The notes beneath the pieces were generated by a model that saw nothing but the letters and a program-made list of their open reading frames with translations, was not told where the DNA came from and searched no databases. From Nocardia arthritidis NBRC 100137 (GTDB taxonomy: Bacteria > Actinomycetota > Actinomycetes > Mycobacteriales > Mycobacteriaceae): 64,000 nt of DNA. The stretch lies in contig NZ_BDBB01000034.1 in assembly GCF_001612765.1 (NCBI RefSeq), positions 1 through 64,000 of the forward strand, read 5' to 3'. Shown piece by piece: positions 27,323 to 36,366 of the stretch (the first letter of the stretch is position 1; each line of letters begins with the position of its first letter). The translations under genes were made by a program, and so were the position numbers.

Positions 27323-28447
27323 TTACAGTTCCGGCTGCTCGTAGTCGCCGACTCGGGAGCTGAGCACGCGCAGATGCTCCAGTCCGCTGCCGAGCGTGCG
27401 CTCGATCGCGGTCAGCCGGGCCACGTAGTGGCTCACCGGGTACTCCGCGGTGACGCCGATGCCACCGTGCATCTGGATCGCCTCCTGCCCGATGTGCCGG
27501 GCCGCGCGCCCGACCTGCAGCCGCGCGCGCGACGCGATCACCGGATCATCGGCCCCGTCGGCCAGCGACGCCGTGGCGTACAGGCTCATGCTGCGCGCCA
27601 GCTCCAGCGAGACGTACATGTCGGCCGCCCGCTGCGTGAGCGTCTGGAACTTCGACAGCGTGACGCCGAACTGCTTGCGCTGCTTGAGGTACTCGGCGGT
27701 CAGCCGCAACGCCTCTTCCATCGCGCCGACCGACTCCGCGCACAGGCTCGCCTGCGCGTGCGTCAGCACGAACGCGATCGCCTCGGCCGTGTCCGCCCCG
27801 CCGAGCCGCTCGGCGGGCGCGTCGGTCAGCTCCAGCTGCGCGCCGCGCTGGCCGTCGACCGTGCGGTAGGACTTGCGGACCACACCGGTCGCGTCGGGCG
27901 CGACCAGGAACAGCCCCACACCGCCCTCGGGCAGCGCGGCGCTGACCACCAGTTCGTCGGCGCTGTCGCCGTGCGGAACGGGGTTCTTCACACCGGTCAG
28001 CGTGTACGAATCACCCTGCGCCGCGGCGGTGGTCGCCAGTTCGCTCGACGACCAGCGCACACCGGGCTCGGTGTGGGCGAAGGCCAGCAGCTTCGTGCCC
28101 GACGCGACCTCGGGCAGGATCCGCTGACGCTGTTCGGCGCTGCCCACCGCGGCGACCAGCCCGCCGGGCACCAGCACCGCGTCCAGGATCGGTTCGGGGG
28201 CGAGCCTGCGGCCCACCTCCTCGAGCACCACCATCGTCTCCACGGGACCGGCGCCGACGCCGCCGTCCTCCTCGGCGAAACTCAGGCCGAGCACGCCCAG
28301 TTCGGCGAACTGACGCCACACGTCGCGACTCCAGCCGAGTTCGGAGTCGACGACCTTCAGCCGTGACTCCGCGTCGTAGTTGCGGGCGAGCAGGTCACGG
28401 ACCGTGTCGCGGAGCATGACCTGTTCATCGGTCAGATCGAAATCCAT
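27323..28447 (-). CDS. Acyl-CoA dehydrogenase family protein
   Basis: The product is 374 residues with the ACAD fold: DLTDEQVMLRDTVRDLLARN at the N-terminus, AHTEPGVRWSSS in the middle domain and QMHGGIGVTAEYPVSHYVARL near the C-terminus. It begins nine bases after a second, different ACAD gene. Actinobacterial ACADs encoded in adjacent pairs often form alpha2-beta2 heterotetramers that act on steroid side chains or branched acyl-CoAs; that role here is inference from the pairing. Confidence 0.92.
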   Translation of the reverse strand: MDFDLTDEQVMLRDTVRDLLARNYDAESRLKVVDSELGWSRDVWRQFAELGVLGLSFAEEDGGVGAGPVETMVVLEEVGRRLAPEPILDAVLVPGGLVAAVGSAEQRQRILPEVASGTKLLAFAHTEPGVRWSSSELATTAAAQGDSYTLTGVKNPVPHGDSADELVVSAALPEGGVGLFLVAPDATGVVRKSYRTVDGQRGAQLELTDAPAERLGGADTAEAIAFVLTHAQASLCAESVGAMEEALRLTAEYLKQRKQFGVTLSKFQTLTQRAADMYVSLELARSMSLYATASLADGADDPVIASRARLQVGRAARHIGQEAIQMHGGIGVTAEYPVSHYVARLTAIERTLGSGLEHLRVLSSRVGDYEQPEL

Positions 28448-28456
28448 GGTGTCGCC

Positions 28457-29629
28457 TCACAATCCGAGGATCGTGGAGGCGATGATGGTGCGCTGCACCT
28501 CGCTGGAGCCTCCGTAGATGGTTGTCTTGCGGTAGTTCAGGTAGGCGGGGCCGCTGCGCTGCGCCCACCCGGGCGAGGCGATGTCGTCCGCGCCCACCGG
28601 GATGGCGTCCGGGCCCGCGATGTCGAGCAGCAGCTCGGTGGCGGCCTGCTGGAGTTCCGAACCGCGCAGCTTCAGCACCGACGAGGCCGGATTCGGCTTG
28701 CCGTCCGAGGAGTTGGAGACCACCCGAAGCTGGGTGAGTTCCAGCGCGAGCAGCTCGTTCTCCAATTCGGCGACCCGCGCCGCGAACACCGGGTCCTCCA
28801 GCAGCGTGCCGTTGCCCGACTTGGTCTTCGCGGCGTACTGCTTGGCCACGCCGATCTTGACCTTGGTGCGGCCGACACCGGTGATGCCGGTGCGCTCGTT
28901 GCCGAGCAGGAACTTGGCGTAGGTCCAGCCCTTGTTCTCCTCGCCGACGAGCTGATCGGCGGGTACCCGGACGTTCTCGAAGAACACCTCGTTCACTTCG
29001 TGCCCGCCGTCGATCAGCTTGATCGGGCGGATGGTGACACCGGGCGACTTCACGTCGAACAGCAGGAAGGAAATGCCCGCCTGCTTCTTCGCCGCGCTGG
29101 GGTCGGTACGCACCAGGCAGAAGATCCAGTCCGCGTACTGGGCCAGCGTGGTCCAGATCTTCTGGCCGTTGACGATGTAGGAATCACCGTCGCGGACCGC
29201 GGTGGTGCGCAGCGAAGCCAGGTCGGAGCCCGCGTCCGGCTCGGAGAAGCCCTGGCACCACCAGATGTCCAGCGCCGCGGTGGGCGGCAGGAAACGCTCC
29301 TTCAGCTCCTGCGAGCCGAAGTGGGCGATCACCGGACCGACCATCTGCGCGTTGAACGTCAGCGGCTCCGGCACCGAGGCAAGCTGCATCTCGTCCTGCC
29401 AGATGTGGCGCTGCATCGGCGTCCAGTCCTTGCCGCCCCAGGCCACGGGCCAGTTCGGCACCGCGAGGCCGTGGTCGTTGAGGATCTTGTGCGCGGTGAC
29501 GATGTCGTCGCGGGACAGCTCACGGCCGTCCCGGACGCGCTCGCGGATGTCGGCCGGGATCTCGGTCCGATAGAACTTGCGCAGTTCGTCGCGGAAGGCG
29601 ACGTCGTCGGGGGACAAGGATAGTTTCAT
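28457..29629 (-). CDS. Acyl-CoA dehydrogenase family protein (paired subunit)
   Basis: The product is 390 residues. The FAD-binding segments are clear (WWCQGFSEPDAGSDLASL and NGQKIWTTLAQYADWIF), and the C-terminus reads TTIYGGSSEVQRTIIA. In many ACADs a catalytic Glu precedes the G-x-SE element; here that position is Gly, which fits heteromeric pairs where one subunit supplies the base. ATG 29629 is chosen because AGGGAG lies six bases upstream. It is the first gene of the two-gene operon. Confidence 0.93.
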   Translation of the reverse strand: MKLSLSPDDVAFRDELRKFYRTEIPADIRERVRDGRELSRDDIVTAHKILNDHGLAVPNWPVAWGGKDWTPMQRHIWQDEMQLASVPEPLTFNAQMVGPVIAHFGSQELKERFLPPTAALDIWWCQGFSEPDAGSDLASLRTTAVRDGDSYIVNGQKIWTTLAQYADWIFCLVRTDPSAAKKQAGISFLLFDVKSPGVTIRPIKLIDGGHEVNEVFFENVRVPADQLVGEENKGWTYAKFLLGNERTGITGVGRTKVKIGVAKQYAAKTKSGNGTLLEDPVFAARVAELENELLALELTQLRVVSNSSDGKPNPASSVLKLRGSELQQAATELLLDIAGPDAIPVGADDIASPGWAQRSGPAYLNYRKTTIYGGSSEVQRTIIASTILGL

Positions 29630-29833
29630 ACGCATCTCCCTGCGTGTCTCGTACGTCCGAGTCAAACCTACCCCTCGGTAATCCTCCGTTGTCGACTGGA
29701 TCACAGGAGCGGGCCGCCCGGGCCGGTCACCAGGCCGGATTCCCCGCCGCTCCCCGGGACGGCGATAGCGGCGAGCTGGTACGTTGCTGCACGTGGGTCG
29801 GGGTCCCACAGGGTTCGGTATCGAGGAGAACGA

Positions 29834-30532
29834 GTGAACGGCAGGACCATCGCACGCGCCGCGGCGGCCGCGGCATCCCTCGGCATCGGCGCGGTGCTGA
29901 CATTCTCCGCGCCGGCCACCGCCGAGCAGAACCAGGCGCCGGTGGACTCCGGCCTGGCACATCTGAACGAGATCGCGGGCACCGACCCGTCCGCACAGGA
30001 GGGCATCGCCGCGCTCACGCGCTACGCCGGATTGATCGACGCCGCGCACCTGCGTGACGTCTCCAGCGTGTTCACGCCGTTCTCCTATGCCGCGCCCACC
30101 TTCGGCTGCGGCAGCAACGGGCCGATCACCACGATCATCGCGGCCGCGACCACCGAGGGGACGGGCAACGGCCGGGACCTGAACGTCGCGCCCGGCGAAC
30201 TGCGGTTCAGCGCGACACCGTCGCACTCCGGCGCTCCCCTGGCTTCCGGGCTCGTCGTCGCATGGGTGAACGTGAACACCGGCGCCAGCGGCCTCGATCC
30301 GCTCGACGACGTGACCGAGTACCACCTGCCGACGCTGTCCAAGACGGTCGAGAGCGGACCGGGCACCGTACTCGCCTCGATGTGGGGCATCATCGACTAC
30401 CCGTTCGCTCACTGCGTCATGACCCCCACCGTCGGCCTGTTCACCGTCCCGGACTTCCCCGCGCCCGCGGCCCCCGCTCCCGTCCAGCCCGCCCCTGTCC
30501 CGAGCGGGTCCGGCGGTGAGCCCACCCCGTAA
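29834..30532 (+). CDS. Secreted protein of unknown function
   Basis: The product is 232 residues. It has an N-terminal signal peptide (ARAAAAAASLGIGAVLTF, with an ATA/E cleavage region), then a domain with two Cys (TFGCGSNG and AHCVMTPT) that may form a disulfide, and a C-terminal Pro-rich tail. GTG 29834 has GAGGAG five bases upstream. It resembles small exported proteins common in mycolata, but I cannot name the family. Confidence 0.8.
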   Translation: MNGRTIARAAAAAASLGIGAVLTFSAPATAEQNQAPVDSGLAHLNEIAGTDPSAQEGIAALTRYAGLIDAAHLRDVSSVFTPFSYAAPTFGCGSNGPITTIIAAATTEGTGNGRDLNVAPGELRFSATPSHSGAPLASGLVVAWVNVNTGASGLDPLDDVTEYHLPTLSKTVESGPGTVLASMWGIIDYPFAHCVMTPTVGLFTVPDFPAPAAPAPVQPAPVPSGSGGEPTP

Positions 30533-30541
30533 GGGCCGCGC

Positions 30542-31678
30542 CTACCCGAGCGCGGCGAAGAACGCGCGAATGTCGGCGACGTGCGCGCGCGGGCGTTCCA
30601 TCGCGATGAAGTGGTTGCCGGTGTTGCCCTCCGGCCAGTGCACGATGGTGTTATCGCGTTCGGCGAGCCGCCGCATCAGCGCGGAACCGCCGCCGTACGT
30701 GCCGGTCGGCACCGGTTTCTGGCCTTTCGGCCAGACGAATCCGCCGTCGCCGAGGCCGTTGTACATCGGCCAGGACGACGAGCCCGCGGTGTCGGTGAAC
30801 CAGTACAGGCTGATGTTGGTCAGCAGATGGTCGCGACTGATCACGTCCTCCACCCGGTCGGCGAGCGGGGCGAACTCGGTGAACTTCTGCATCAGCCAGG
30901 CGAGCAGACCCACCGGCGAATCGGTCCACGCGTGGGCGAAGGTCTGCGGGGCGGCGCGCAGCAGGACGTGATGGTTCACGCCGCCGGTCATCCACTGCTG
31001 CATCCGGTCCCACTCGGCGCGTTCCTCGGCCGTCATGGTGGGCACGTCCGCCTCGGTCGGCATCCCGATCCCACCGTCGAGGTGCACGCCGATCACCCGG
31101 TCCGGTGCGGCGATGGCGAGTTCCGGCGTCACGTAGGCGCCGAGGTCGCCGCCCTGTGCGCCGAAGCGCCGGTAGCCGAGCCGATCCATCAGTGTCAGCC
31201 ACATCCCGGCCACCGTCGCCGGTGTCATGCCGGGTTCGCGCGGCCCGTCGGAGAAGCCGAAACCCGGGACCGAGGGCACCACGACATCGAAGGCCTGCGC
31301 CGGATCGAGTCCGTGCGCCCGTGGGTCGGCCAGGGGCCCGATGGTCTCGGTGAATTCGACGAACGAGTTGGGCCAGCCGTGGGTGAGGATGAGCGGCGTC
31401 GCGTCCGGCTCCGGCGAGCGCACATGCAGGAAATGCACGTCGAGCCCGTCGATGCGCGTCTTGAACTGCGGGAACTCGTTGAGCGCCGCTTCCCTCGCGC
31501 GCCAGTCGAATCCGGTCCGCCAGTACTCGGCCAGCTCGCGCAGGTAGCCGACCGGCACGCCGCGATCCCAGCCGGAGCCGGGCAGCTGCGCGGTCCAGCG
31601 GGTGCGGGCGAGCCGGTCGTGCAGGTCGTCTACGTCGGCCTGCGGTATCTCGATGCGGAACGGGCGGATGTCGGTCAT
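30542..31678 (-). CDS. Epoxide hydrolase family protein (EHN plus alpha/beta hydrolase)
   Basis: The product is 378 residues. The N-terminal EHN segment begins IRPFRIEIPQADVDDLHDRL. The alpha/beta hydrolase core has LTHGWPNSFVEF (oxyanion region), QGGDLGAYV (nucleophile Asp) and NTGNHFIAMERP (catalytic His). These enzymes hydrate epoxides to diols. AAGGAG lies eight to nine bases before ATG 31678. It is divergent from a WYL regulator, with a palindrome between them. Confidence 0.92.
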   Translation of the reverse strand: MTDIRPFRIEIPQADVDDLHDRLARTRWTAQLPGSGWDRGVPVGYLRELAEYWRTGFDWRAREAALNEFPQFKTRIDGLDVHFLHVRSPEPDATPLILTHGWPNSFVEFTETIGPLADPRAHGLDPAQAFDVVVPSVPGFGFSDGPREPGMTPATVAGMWLTLMDRLGYRRFGAQGGDLGAYVTPELAIAAPDRVIGVHLDGGIGMPTEADVPTMTAEERAEWDRMQQWMTGGVNHHVLLRAAPQTFAHAWTDSPVGLLAWLMQKFTEFAPLADRVEDVISRDHLLTNISLYWFTDTAGSSSWPMYNGLGDGGFVWPKGQKPVPTGTYGGGSALMRRLAERDNTIVHWPEGNTGNHFIAMERPRAHVADIRAFFAALG

Positions 31679-31728
31679 TCGGTCGGCTCCTTGCCGGTCG
31701 GTCCTGCGGTACGACGACGCTAAGCACC

Positions 31729-31753
31729 ATCTAGGACTGATCCGGTCCTAGAT
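31729..31753. promoter_or_regulatory. Probable operator between epoxide hydrolase and WYL regulator genes
   Basis: The perfect inverted repeat ATCTAGGAC-N7-GTCCTAGAT lies in the 94-base divergent region, 51 bases before the epoxide hydrolase ATG and 20 bases before the regulator ATG. This is the expected position for autoregulation by the WYL protein. Confidence 0.65.
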
Positions 31754-31772
31754 TTCCGGCATCCTCGAAGTC

Positions 31773-32759
31773 ATGAAAGACACGCCCGCCCGGCTGCTTC
31801 GTCTGCTGTCGCTGCTCCAGACGCCACGGGAATGGCCGGGCAGCGAATTGGCCGAACGCCTCCGCGTCACCGATCGCACGGTGCGCCGTGACATCGACCG
31901 GCTGCGCGAGCTCGGCTATCCGGTCACCGCGACACTCGGCGCGACGGGCGGCTATCGCTTGGTGGCGGGCGCGGCGATGCCTCCGCTGCTCGTGGAGGAC
32001 GACGAGGCCGTCGCCATCGCGGTCGGATTGCGCGCCGCCGCCGGGGCCGGGGTGGCCGGGATCGAGGAGGCGTCGGTGCGGGCGCTGGCCAAAGTGGAGC
32101 AGGTGCTGCCCGCCAAGTTGCGACGCAGAGTGCGGGTCCTCGCCACCGCCCTGACCCCGCCCACCGGCGGCGGACCCAGCGCCGACCCCGACGTGCTCGC
32201 CACACTCGCGGCCACCGTGACCAACCGGGAACGGGTGCGTTTCGCCTACCGCGACGAGGTGGGGGCGGAAACGAGGCGCAATGCCGAGCCGGTGGGACTG
32301 GTGCCCGCCCGGCGGCGCTGGTATCTGGTCGGCTACGACCTCGACCGGGACGGCTGGCGGGTGTACCGCGTCGACCGGATCGACCGTCCGCAGCCCACCG
32401 CCGCCCGCTTCACTCCGCGCCCGCTCCCCGCCGCCGATGCCGCCGCCTACGTCGCGGGCCGCCGCACCGACTGGGGTTCACCGACCTTCCGTCGTCGCCT
32501 CACCATCCACGCTCCCGCCGACCGAGTCGCGGGACGGTTGGGCGAGAACCCGGGCGAGGTCATCGCGATCGATGCCGACACCTGCCGGATCGATGCCATG
32601 CGGGACGACGCACCGGAATGGCTGTCGCACCGGCTGCTCGAGCTGGGCGCGGACTTCCAGGTGCACGAACCGCCGGAATTGATCGCACACCTGCGCGCCG
32701 TCGCCGACCGCGCCGAGCGCGCGATCGGTCCGAATCCGCCACCCCGTGCCGATGCCTGA
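31773..32759 (+). CDS. WYL-domain transcriptional regulator
   Basis: The product is 328 residues. The N-terminal winged helix-turn-helix is LRVTDRTVRRDIDRLRELG, residues 1-70. The WYL domain includes RRRWYLVGYDLDRDGWRVYRVDRI at about residues 180-205. A C-terminal helical extension follows. WYL proteins sense small ligands or nucleic acids. It is divergent from the epoxide hydrolase and likely controls it through the palindrome at 31729-31753. Confidence 0.92.
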   Translation: MKDTPARLLRLLSLLQTPREWPGSELAERLRVTDRTVRRDIDRLRELGYPVTATLGATGGYRLVAGAAMPPLLVEDDEAVAIAVGLRAAAGAGVAGIEEASVRALAKVEQVLPAKLRRRVRVLATALTPPTGGGPSADPDVLATLAATVTNRERVRFAYRDEVGAETRRNAEPVGLVPARRRWYLVGYDLDRDGWRVYRVDRIDRPQPTAARFTPRPLPAADAAAYVAGRRTDWGSPTFRRRLTIHAPADRVAGRLGENPGEVIAIDADTCRIDAMRDDAPEWLSHRLLELGADFQVHEPPELIAHLRAVADRAERAIGPNPPPRADA

Positions 32760-32860
32760 ACATCCGGCGCGGCCCGGCGACCGCGCCGCTTCGATCCGCG
32801 ATATCGGAGGGCCATCCGCTGAGGACGCCCGGCCGCCCCACGCGACGTCGGCCCGAGGGC

Positions 32861-33772
32861 TCAGCGGGAAAGGTCGATGCGGAGGAGAGCGCCGGACTCG
32901 GTGCCGGCGATCAGTTGTCCGGGGTCGGCCGGGGTGGCGGCAACGGCGGTGAGGGGTTGCGTTTCGAGGACGGCGCAGGCCGCGCCAGTAGCGGGATCGA
33001 CGCGAATCAACTGACCGGTGAGGGTGGTGACGTAGAGGATGCCGGTCGGGTCGATCAGGAGGTCGTCGGCGAAATCCGGGAGGCCGGGCAGCCGCGAGGA
33101 CAAGTCGGTCACGGTGGCTCGGGCCCCGGGGTCGTCGAGCGGGATGCGAACGATCCGGCCGAGCGGGCCGCCGTTGGCCGTGACATACAGCGCGCCGTCG
33201 TGCACGGCCGCGCCGTTGGCGGCCAGTCCGACCAGCGGCGCGCCCCACGCGATGTCGACGGACGCGTCGGGACGGATCTTGACCACGCCGGACACGGTCG
33301 CGACGTAGAGGTTGCCGCTCGGGTCGAAGGCCGCGCCGTTGGGCATCGTGAAGCCGGAGACGAAGACCTCCGGCTTCGGCACGGCCGCCGCCGGATCGAA
33401 CCGGACCACGCCGCCCGGCCGGACGACGCTGACCGGCGCGTCCCCGTAGACGACATACAGCAGCCCGTCGGGGCCGAGCCGTACCGCGCCGGGGAATTCC
33501 ACCGGAACGGTCGCGGTCAGTGTGCCCGCGGCGTCGTAGCGCTGGACCTCGTTGCGGTAGAGCCGCGAGACCCACAGGTTGCCCTGCGCGTCGTAACCCA
33601 GATTCTCCGACCAGTCGAGCACCGGAACAGGCGCTGGAACGGCCGTGACCACCACCGCGGGGTCGCAGGAGGCGACCGGCGGCGCGGCGACCGCGCCCGG
33701 CGCGAGCATCGCGGTAAGGGTCGACGTCGCGGCGGACAAAAGAAGAGCGCCTGGACGGCGGAGGATTCTCAA
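32861..33772 (-). CDS. Secreted SMP-30/NHL-like beta-propeller protein
   Basis: The product is 303 residues. A signal peptide (RRPGALLLSAATSTLTAML, then APGAVA-A) is followed by repeated blades of the type YDAQGNLWVSRL, LGPDGLLYVVYG, FDPSGNLYVATV and IDPTGILYVTTL, as in gluconolactonase/SMP-30 and NHL propellers. The ligand or substrate is unknown. TTG 33772 has GAGGTG eight bases upstream; GTG 33781 is an alternative. Confidence 0.82.
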   Translation of the reverse strand: MRILRRPGALLLSAATSTLTAMLAPGAVAAPPVASCDPAVVVTAVPAPVPVLDWSENLGYDAQGNLWVSRLYRNEVQRYDAAGTLTATVPVEFPGAVRLGPDGLLYVVYGDAPVSVVRPGGVVRFDPAAAVPKPEVFVSGFTMPNGAAFDPSGNLYVATVSGVVKIRPDASVDIAWGAPLVGLAANGAAVHDGALYVTANGGPLGRIVRIPLDDPGARATVTDLSSRLPGLPDFADDLLIDPTGILYVTTLTGQLIRVDPATGAACAVLETQPLTAVAATPADPGQLIAGTESGALLRIDLSR

Positions 33773-33880
33773 CGCGGGCACCTCGGGCTCGGGTGGGTGG
33801 GAGTCGCCGCGGATCCTAACCGCTCTCGACGCCGAATCGTGCGGTCCCATCCGCGACACGATCTTTGGCACTATCGGTGA

Positions 33881-34597
33881 ATGCCATTTTTCGACGGCGC
33901 GCGCGGCCGGATGCACTATCGGCGGTGGCCGACCGAGAACCCCTTGTGCACTGTGGTGCTGCTGCCCGGAATCGGCCAGCACAGCGGGCACTACCATCGC
34001 TTCGCGCGCGCCTCGCAACCCAGCGGGGCGCAGGTATGGGCGTTGGACACCGCCGGGCACGGGTTGAGCGAGGGCGATCCGGAACGGCCCGGCACGCTGG
34101 CCGAACTGGTGGCGGACGCGCTGCGGCTGGTCGAGCTGGCTCGCGCGGATCGTCCGCTGATCTTGATGGGCCATTCGCTCGGCGCGGTGACCGCGCTGGG
34201 CATGCTCGGCGCGGCGGTGCCGGATCCGGCCGATGCGACAACGCATTCGACGGTACTGGAACGGGACTACCCACTGCGGCCCGCACTGCCCGCGGACGCT
34301 CTGGCGGGCCTGGTGCTGTCAGGCGTTCCGAAGCGCGCGCTCGGCGGCGGTGCGCCGGGCGCGCCGGGAACGCCGCTGCCACGCGAACTTCCGGTGCTCG
34401 CCGTGCACGGCGTGGACGATCGGCGCGCGCCGATCGATGCGATCAGGGTCTGGACTAGCCGCCACGAATCGGTAGATTTACGGGAGTACATCGACGCAGG
34501 GCACGACCTGTTGCACGAGCCGGTGCACGCGCGGGTCACTGCCGACATCGCGGATTGGATGCAGGGTGTCGTCGTGGGGTTGGCGCGACATCCGTGA
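33881..34597 (+). CDS. Alpha/beta hydrolase, monoacylglycerol lipase-like
   Basis: The product is 238 residues. The catalytic triad is visible as GHSLG (nucleophile Ser), HGVDDRRAP (Asp) and DAGHDLLHE (His), with an early LLPGIGQHSGHYHRFA oxyanion segment. Such enzymes hydrolyse monoacylglycerols or related esters. The next gene, of a type VII module, starts 34 bases later, so cotranscription is possible. Confidence 0.88.
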   Translation: MPFFDGARGRMHYRRWPTENPLCTVVLLPGIGQHSGHYHRFARASQPSGAQVWALDTAGHGLSEGDPERPGTLAELVADALRLVELARADRPLILMGHSLGAVTALGMLGAAVPDPADATTHSTVLERDYPLRPALPADALAGLVLSGVPKRALGGGAPGAPGTPLPRELPVLAVHGVDDRRAPIDAIRVWTSRHESVDLREYIDAGHDLLHEPVHARVTADIADWMQGVVVGLARHP

Positions 34598-34631
34598 ACC
34601 GCTCTTCGGACGAGGAAGGGGGACGGCGCAG

Positions 34632-35066
34632 ATGCCATCACAGGAGAACGGGTTCGGCGGGGAACCGCCCGCGGAGGTCACCGCACCCGGTGTCGACATC
34701 GCCGCGCTGAACCGAGCGGTCGACGACGGCTCGCTGTGGATCGACGGCCTCTTGGTCGCCGACGGCGCGCACGAACGCTGCGCGCGCCAGTACGAGCTGC
34801 TCGCCGACCGGGTCGAAGAGCAGATCCGCATCCTGAGCGCCGCCACCGGGCTGCCGGGGTTCGGCGGATTCGCCTCCGGCGACGCGCTGCGTGCCGGTTT
34901 CGAGCGCAAAGCCGACGGCGCGATTACGCGATTGACCGGATACGCCGCCGCCGCAAGGGATCTCGCCCAGACCTTCCGCGCCGCGGCCGCCACCTACCAG
35001 CAGGCCGACGAGGCGCTCGCGCAGGCGGTCGAACGGATCGACGTGACGGGAGCCGCGCATGCGTGA
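34632..35066 (+). CDS. Helical type VII secretion-associated protein
   Basis: The product is 144 residues, mostly alpha-helical with no signal peptide. It resembles the small PE/WXG-like partners placed before larger PPE-like proteins in nocardial ESX loci. ATG 34632 has GAAGGGGG upstream. It overlaps the next gene by eight bases. The assignment rests mainly on context with the EspG-like gene. Confidence 0.65.
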   Translation: MPSQENGFGGEPPAEVTAPGVDIAALNRAVDDGSLWIDGLLVADGAHERCARQYELLADRVEEQIRILSAATGLPGFGGFASGDALRAGFERKADGAITRLTGYAAAARDLAQTFRAAAATYQQADEALAQAVERIDVTGAAHA

Positions 35067-36366
35067 GATGCCGCGCGCCGGCGAGCGGGCCACCCACCGG
35101 CGCACCGACCCCGCTTACGCCCCGAACGTCGAGGTGTTCGACAACCTCACCCACGCCGAGATCCACGCCAAGGTGCAGCTGCTGGACCCCGCCGTGCTCT
35201 CGGGCGGCAGGCAAGCTTGGAGCGACGCGGCGGCGCACCTCGCCGACGCGGTCTTCCAGGCACACACCGAGATTCGCGCGGCCATCGCCGACGGCTGGCG
35301 CGGCTCCGCGGCGAAGAGCGCGGACGCGGTGGTGCGCGTGTTCGAACAGAGCGGCCAGGACTTGGCCGACGTGTTCGCGGTGGTCTCGCAGCGCCTCGGG
35401 CAAGCGAGCGACGCGGCGGAAGCGCTGCGCGCCGCGGTGACCGAGCCGCCCACCGCGGCACCGGATCTCGCTGGGGCGCTGCTGGATCCGTCCCAGGCGA
35501 CCAGCAACGTCGAGGGACAGAAGGCGAGTGAGCACGCCCGCCAGGACGTCGTGCGAGCGATGAACGACATCTACACGGGTGTGTTCGTGCAGACCGGCAC
35601 CGACGTGCCCGCGTACCCCGACGAAGCGGACCGGCCGGCCGCCACGGCGCCCACCCCCGCACCGGCGAGCAAGCTCGTCGGGAGCGTGCAGCCCTCCCCC
35701 GAAGCGCAGCCGGTACCGCTGGGAACACACGCGCAGGAACCGAACGGCGCGGCGGAGCAGCGCGTCTCCGCGGCGCCCGCCGATCCGGCGCCCGCCGCGC
35801 GGACTCCGTCCACGTCCGCCGCCGCTGCCGCGCCCGGCGCGGCCCCGGTCACGGCCGAGCCATCGGCGACAACCGCGCCCAAGGTCGCGCCCGCCGTCAC
35901 AGCGGCGCTCCCGACGGTGGCGGCGGCCGCATCCCTGCTGCACACCGTGCCCGCAGCGGCCGCGTCCGGACCGACCACCGCAGCCGCCTCGGCGACGAGC
36001 GAGCCGATGACAACGCCTGCCGTGCCGGGCGTGGGCGGCCAGGCGCCGCCCGAGGAACAACGCAAGCGCGACGAGCGGCGCAAGAACAACGACAGCGGCG
36101 ACGCGGCGGTCACCGGCCTGAGCGCGGGCGCGATGGGCGGTCTGATGGGTGGTGCGGTGGCCGCGGTCGACACCCCGCGCGCGGGCTCGAGCGTGGCCGC
36201 GAACGCGGCGTCCGCACGCTCGGCGCCGATCGATGACGAGGACGACGAGTTCGATCTCGACGATCTCCCCACCTTCCTCGAGCCCTCCGACGACGGCGGC
36301 GAACTCATCGGATCCCTCGATCCGACCACGCCGCCCGTGCTCGGTGAATGGTCCGAGTACGAGTGA
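35059..36366 (+). CDS. PPE/WXG100-like type VII secretion substrate with Ala/Pro-rich tail
   Basis: The product is 435 residues. The N-terminal roughly 150 residues are helical, with a WxG-type turn (DGWRGSAAKSA) as in WXG100/PPE proteins. A long Ala/Pro/Thr-rich region follows, then a hydrophobic Gly/Ala segment (GLSAGAMGGLMGGAVAAV) and an acidic C-terminus (DDEDDEFDLDDL). The stop overlaps the EspG-like gene start as GTGA. It is probably exported with the preceding small protein; its function outside the cell is unknown. Confidence 0.7.
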   Translation: MREMPRAGERATHRRTDPAYAPNVEVFDNLTHAEIHAKVQLLDPAVLSGGRQAWSDAAAHLADAVFQAHTEIRAAIADGWRGSAAKSADAVVRVFEQSGQDLADVFAVVSQRLGQASDAAEALRAAVTEPPTAAPDLAGALLDPSQATSNVEGQKASEHARQDVVRAMNDIYTGVFVQTGTDVPAYPDEADRPAATAPTPAPASKLVGSVQPSPEAQPVPLGTHAQEPNGAAEQRVSAAPADPAPAARTPSTSAAAAAPGAAPVTAEPSATTAPKVAPAVTAALPTVAAAASLLHTVPAAAASGPTTAAASATSEPMTTPAVPGVGGQAPPEEQRKRDERRKNNDSGDAAVTGLSAGAMGGLMGGAVAAVDTPRAGSSVAANAASARSAPIDDEDDEFDLDDLPTFLEPSDDGGELIGSLDPTTPPVLGEWSEYE

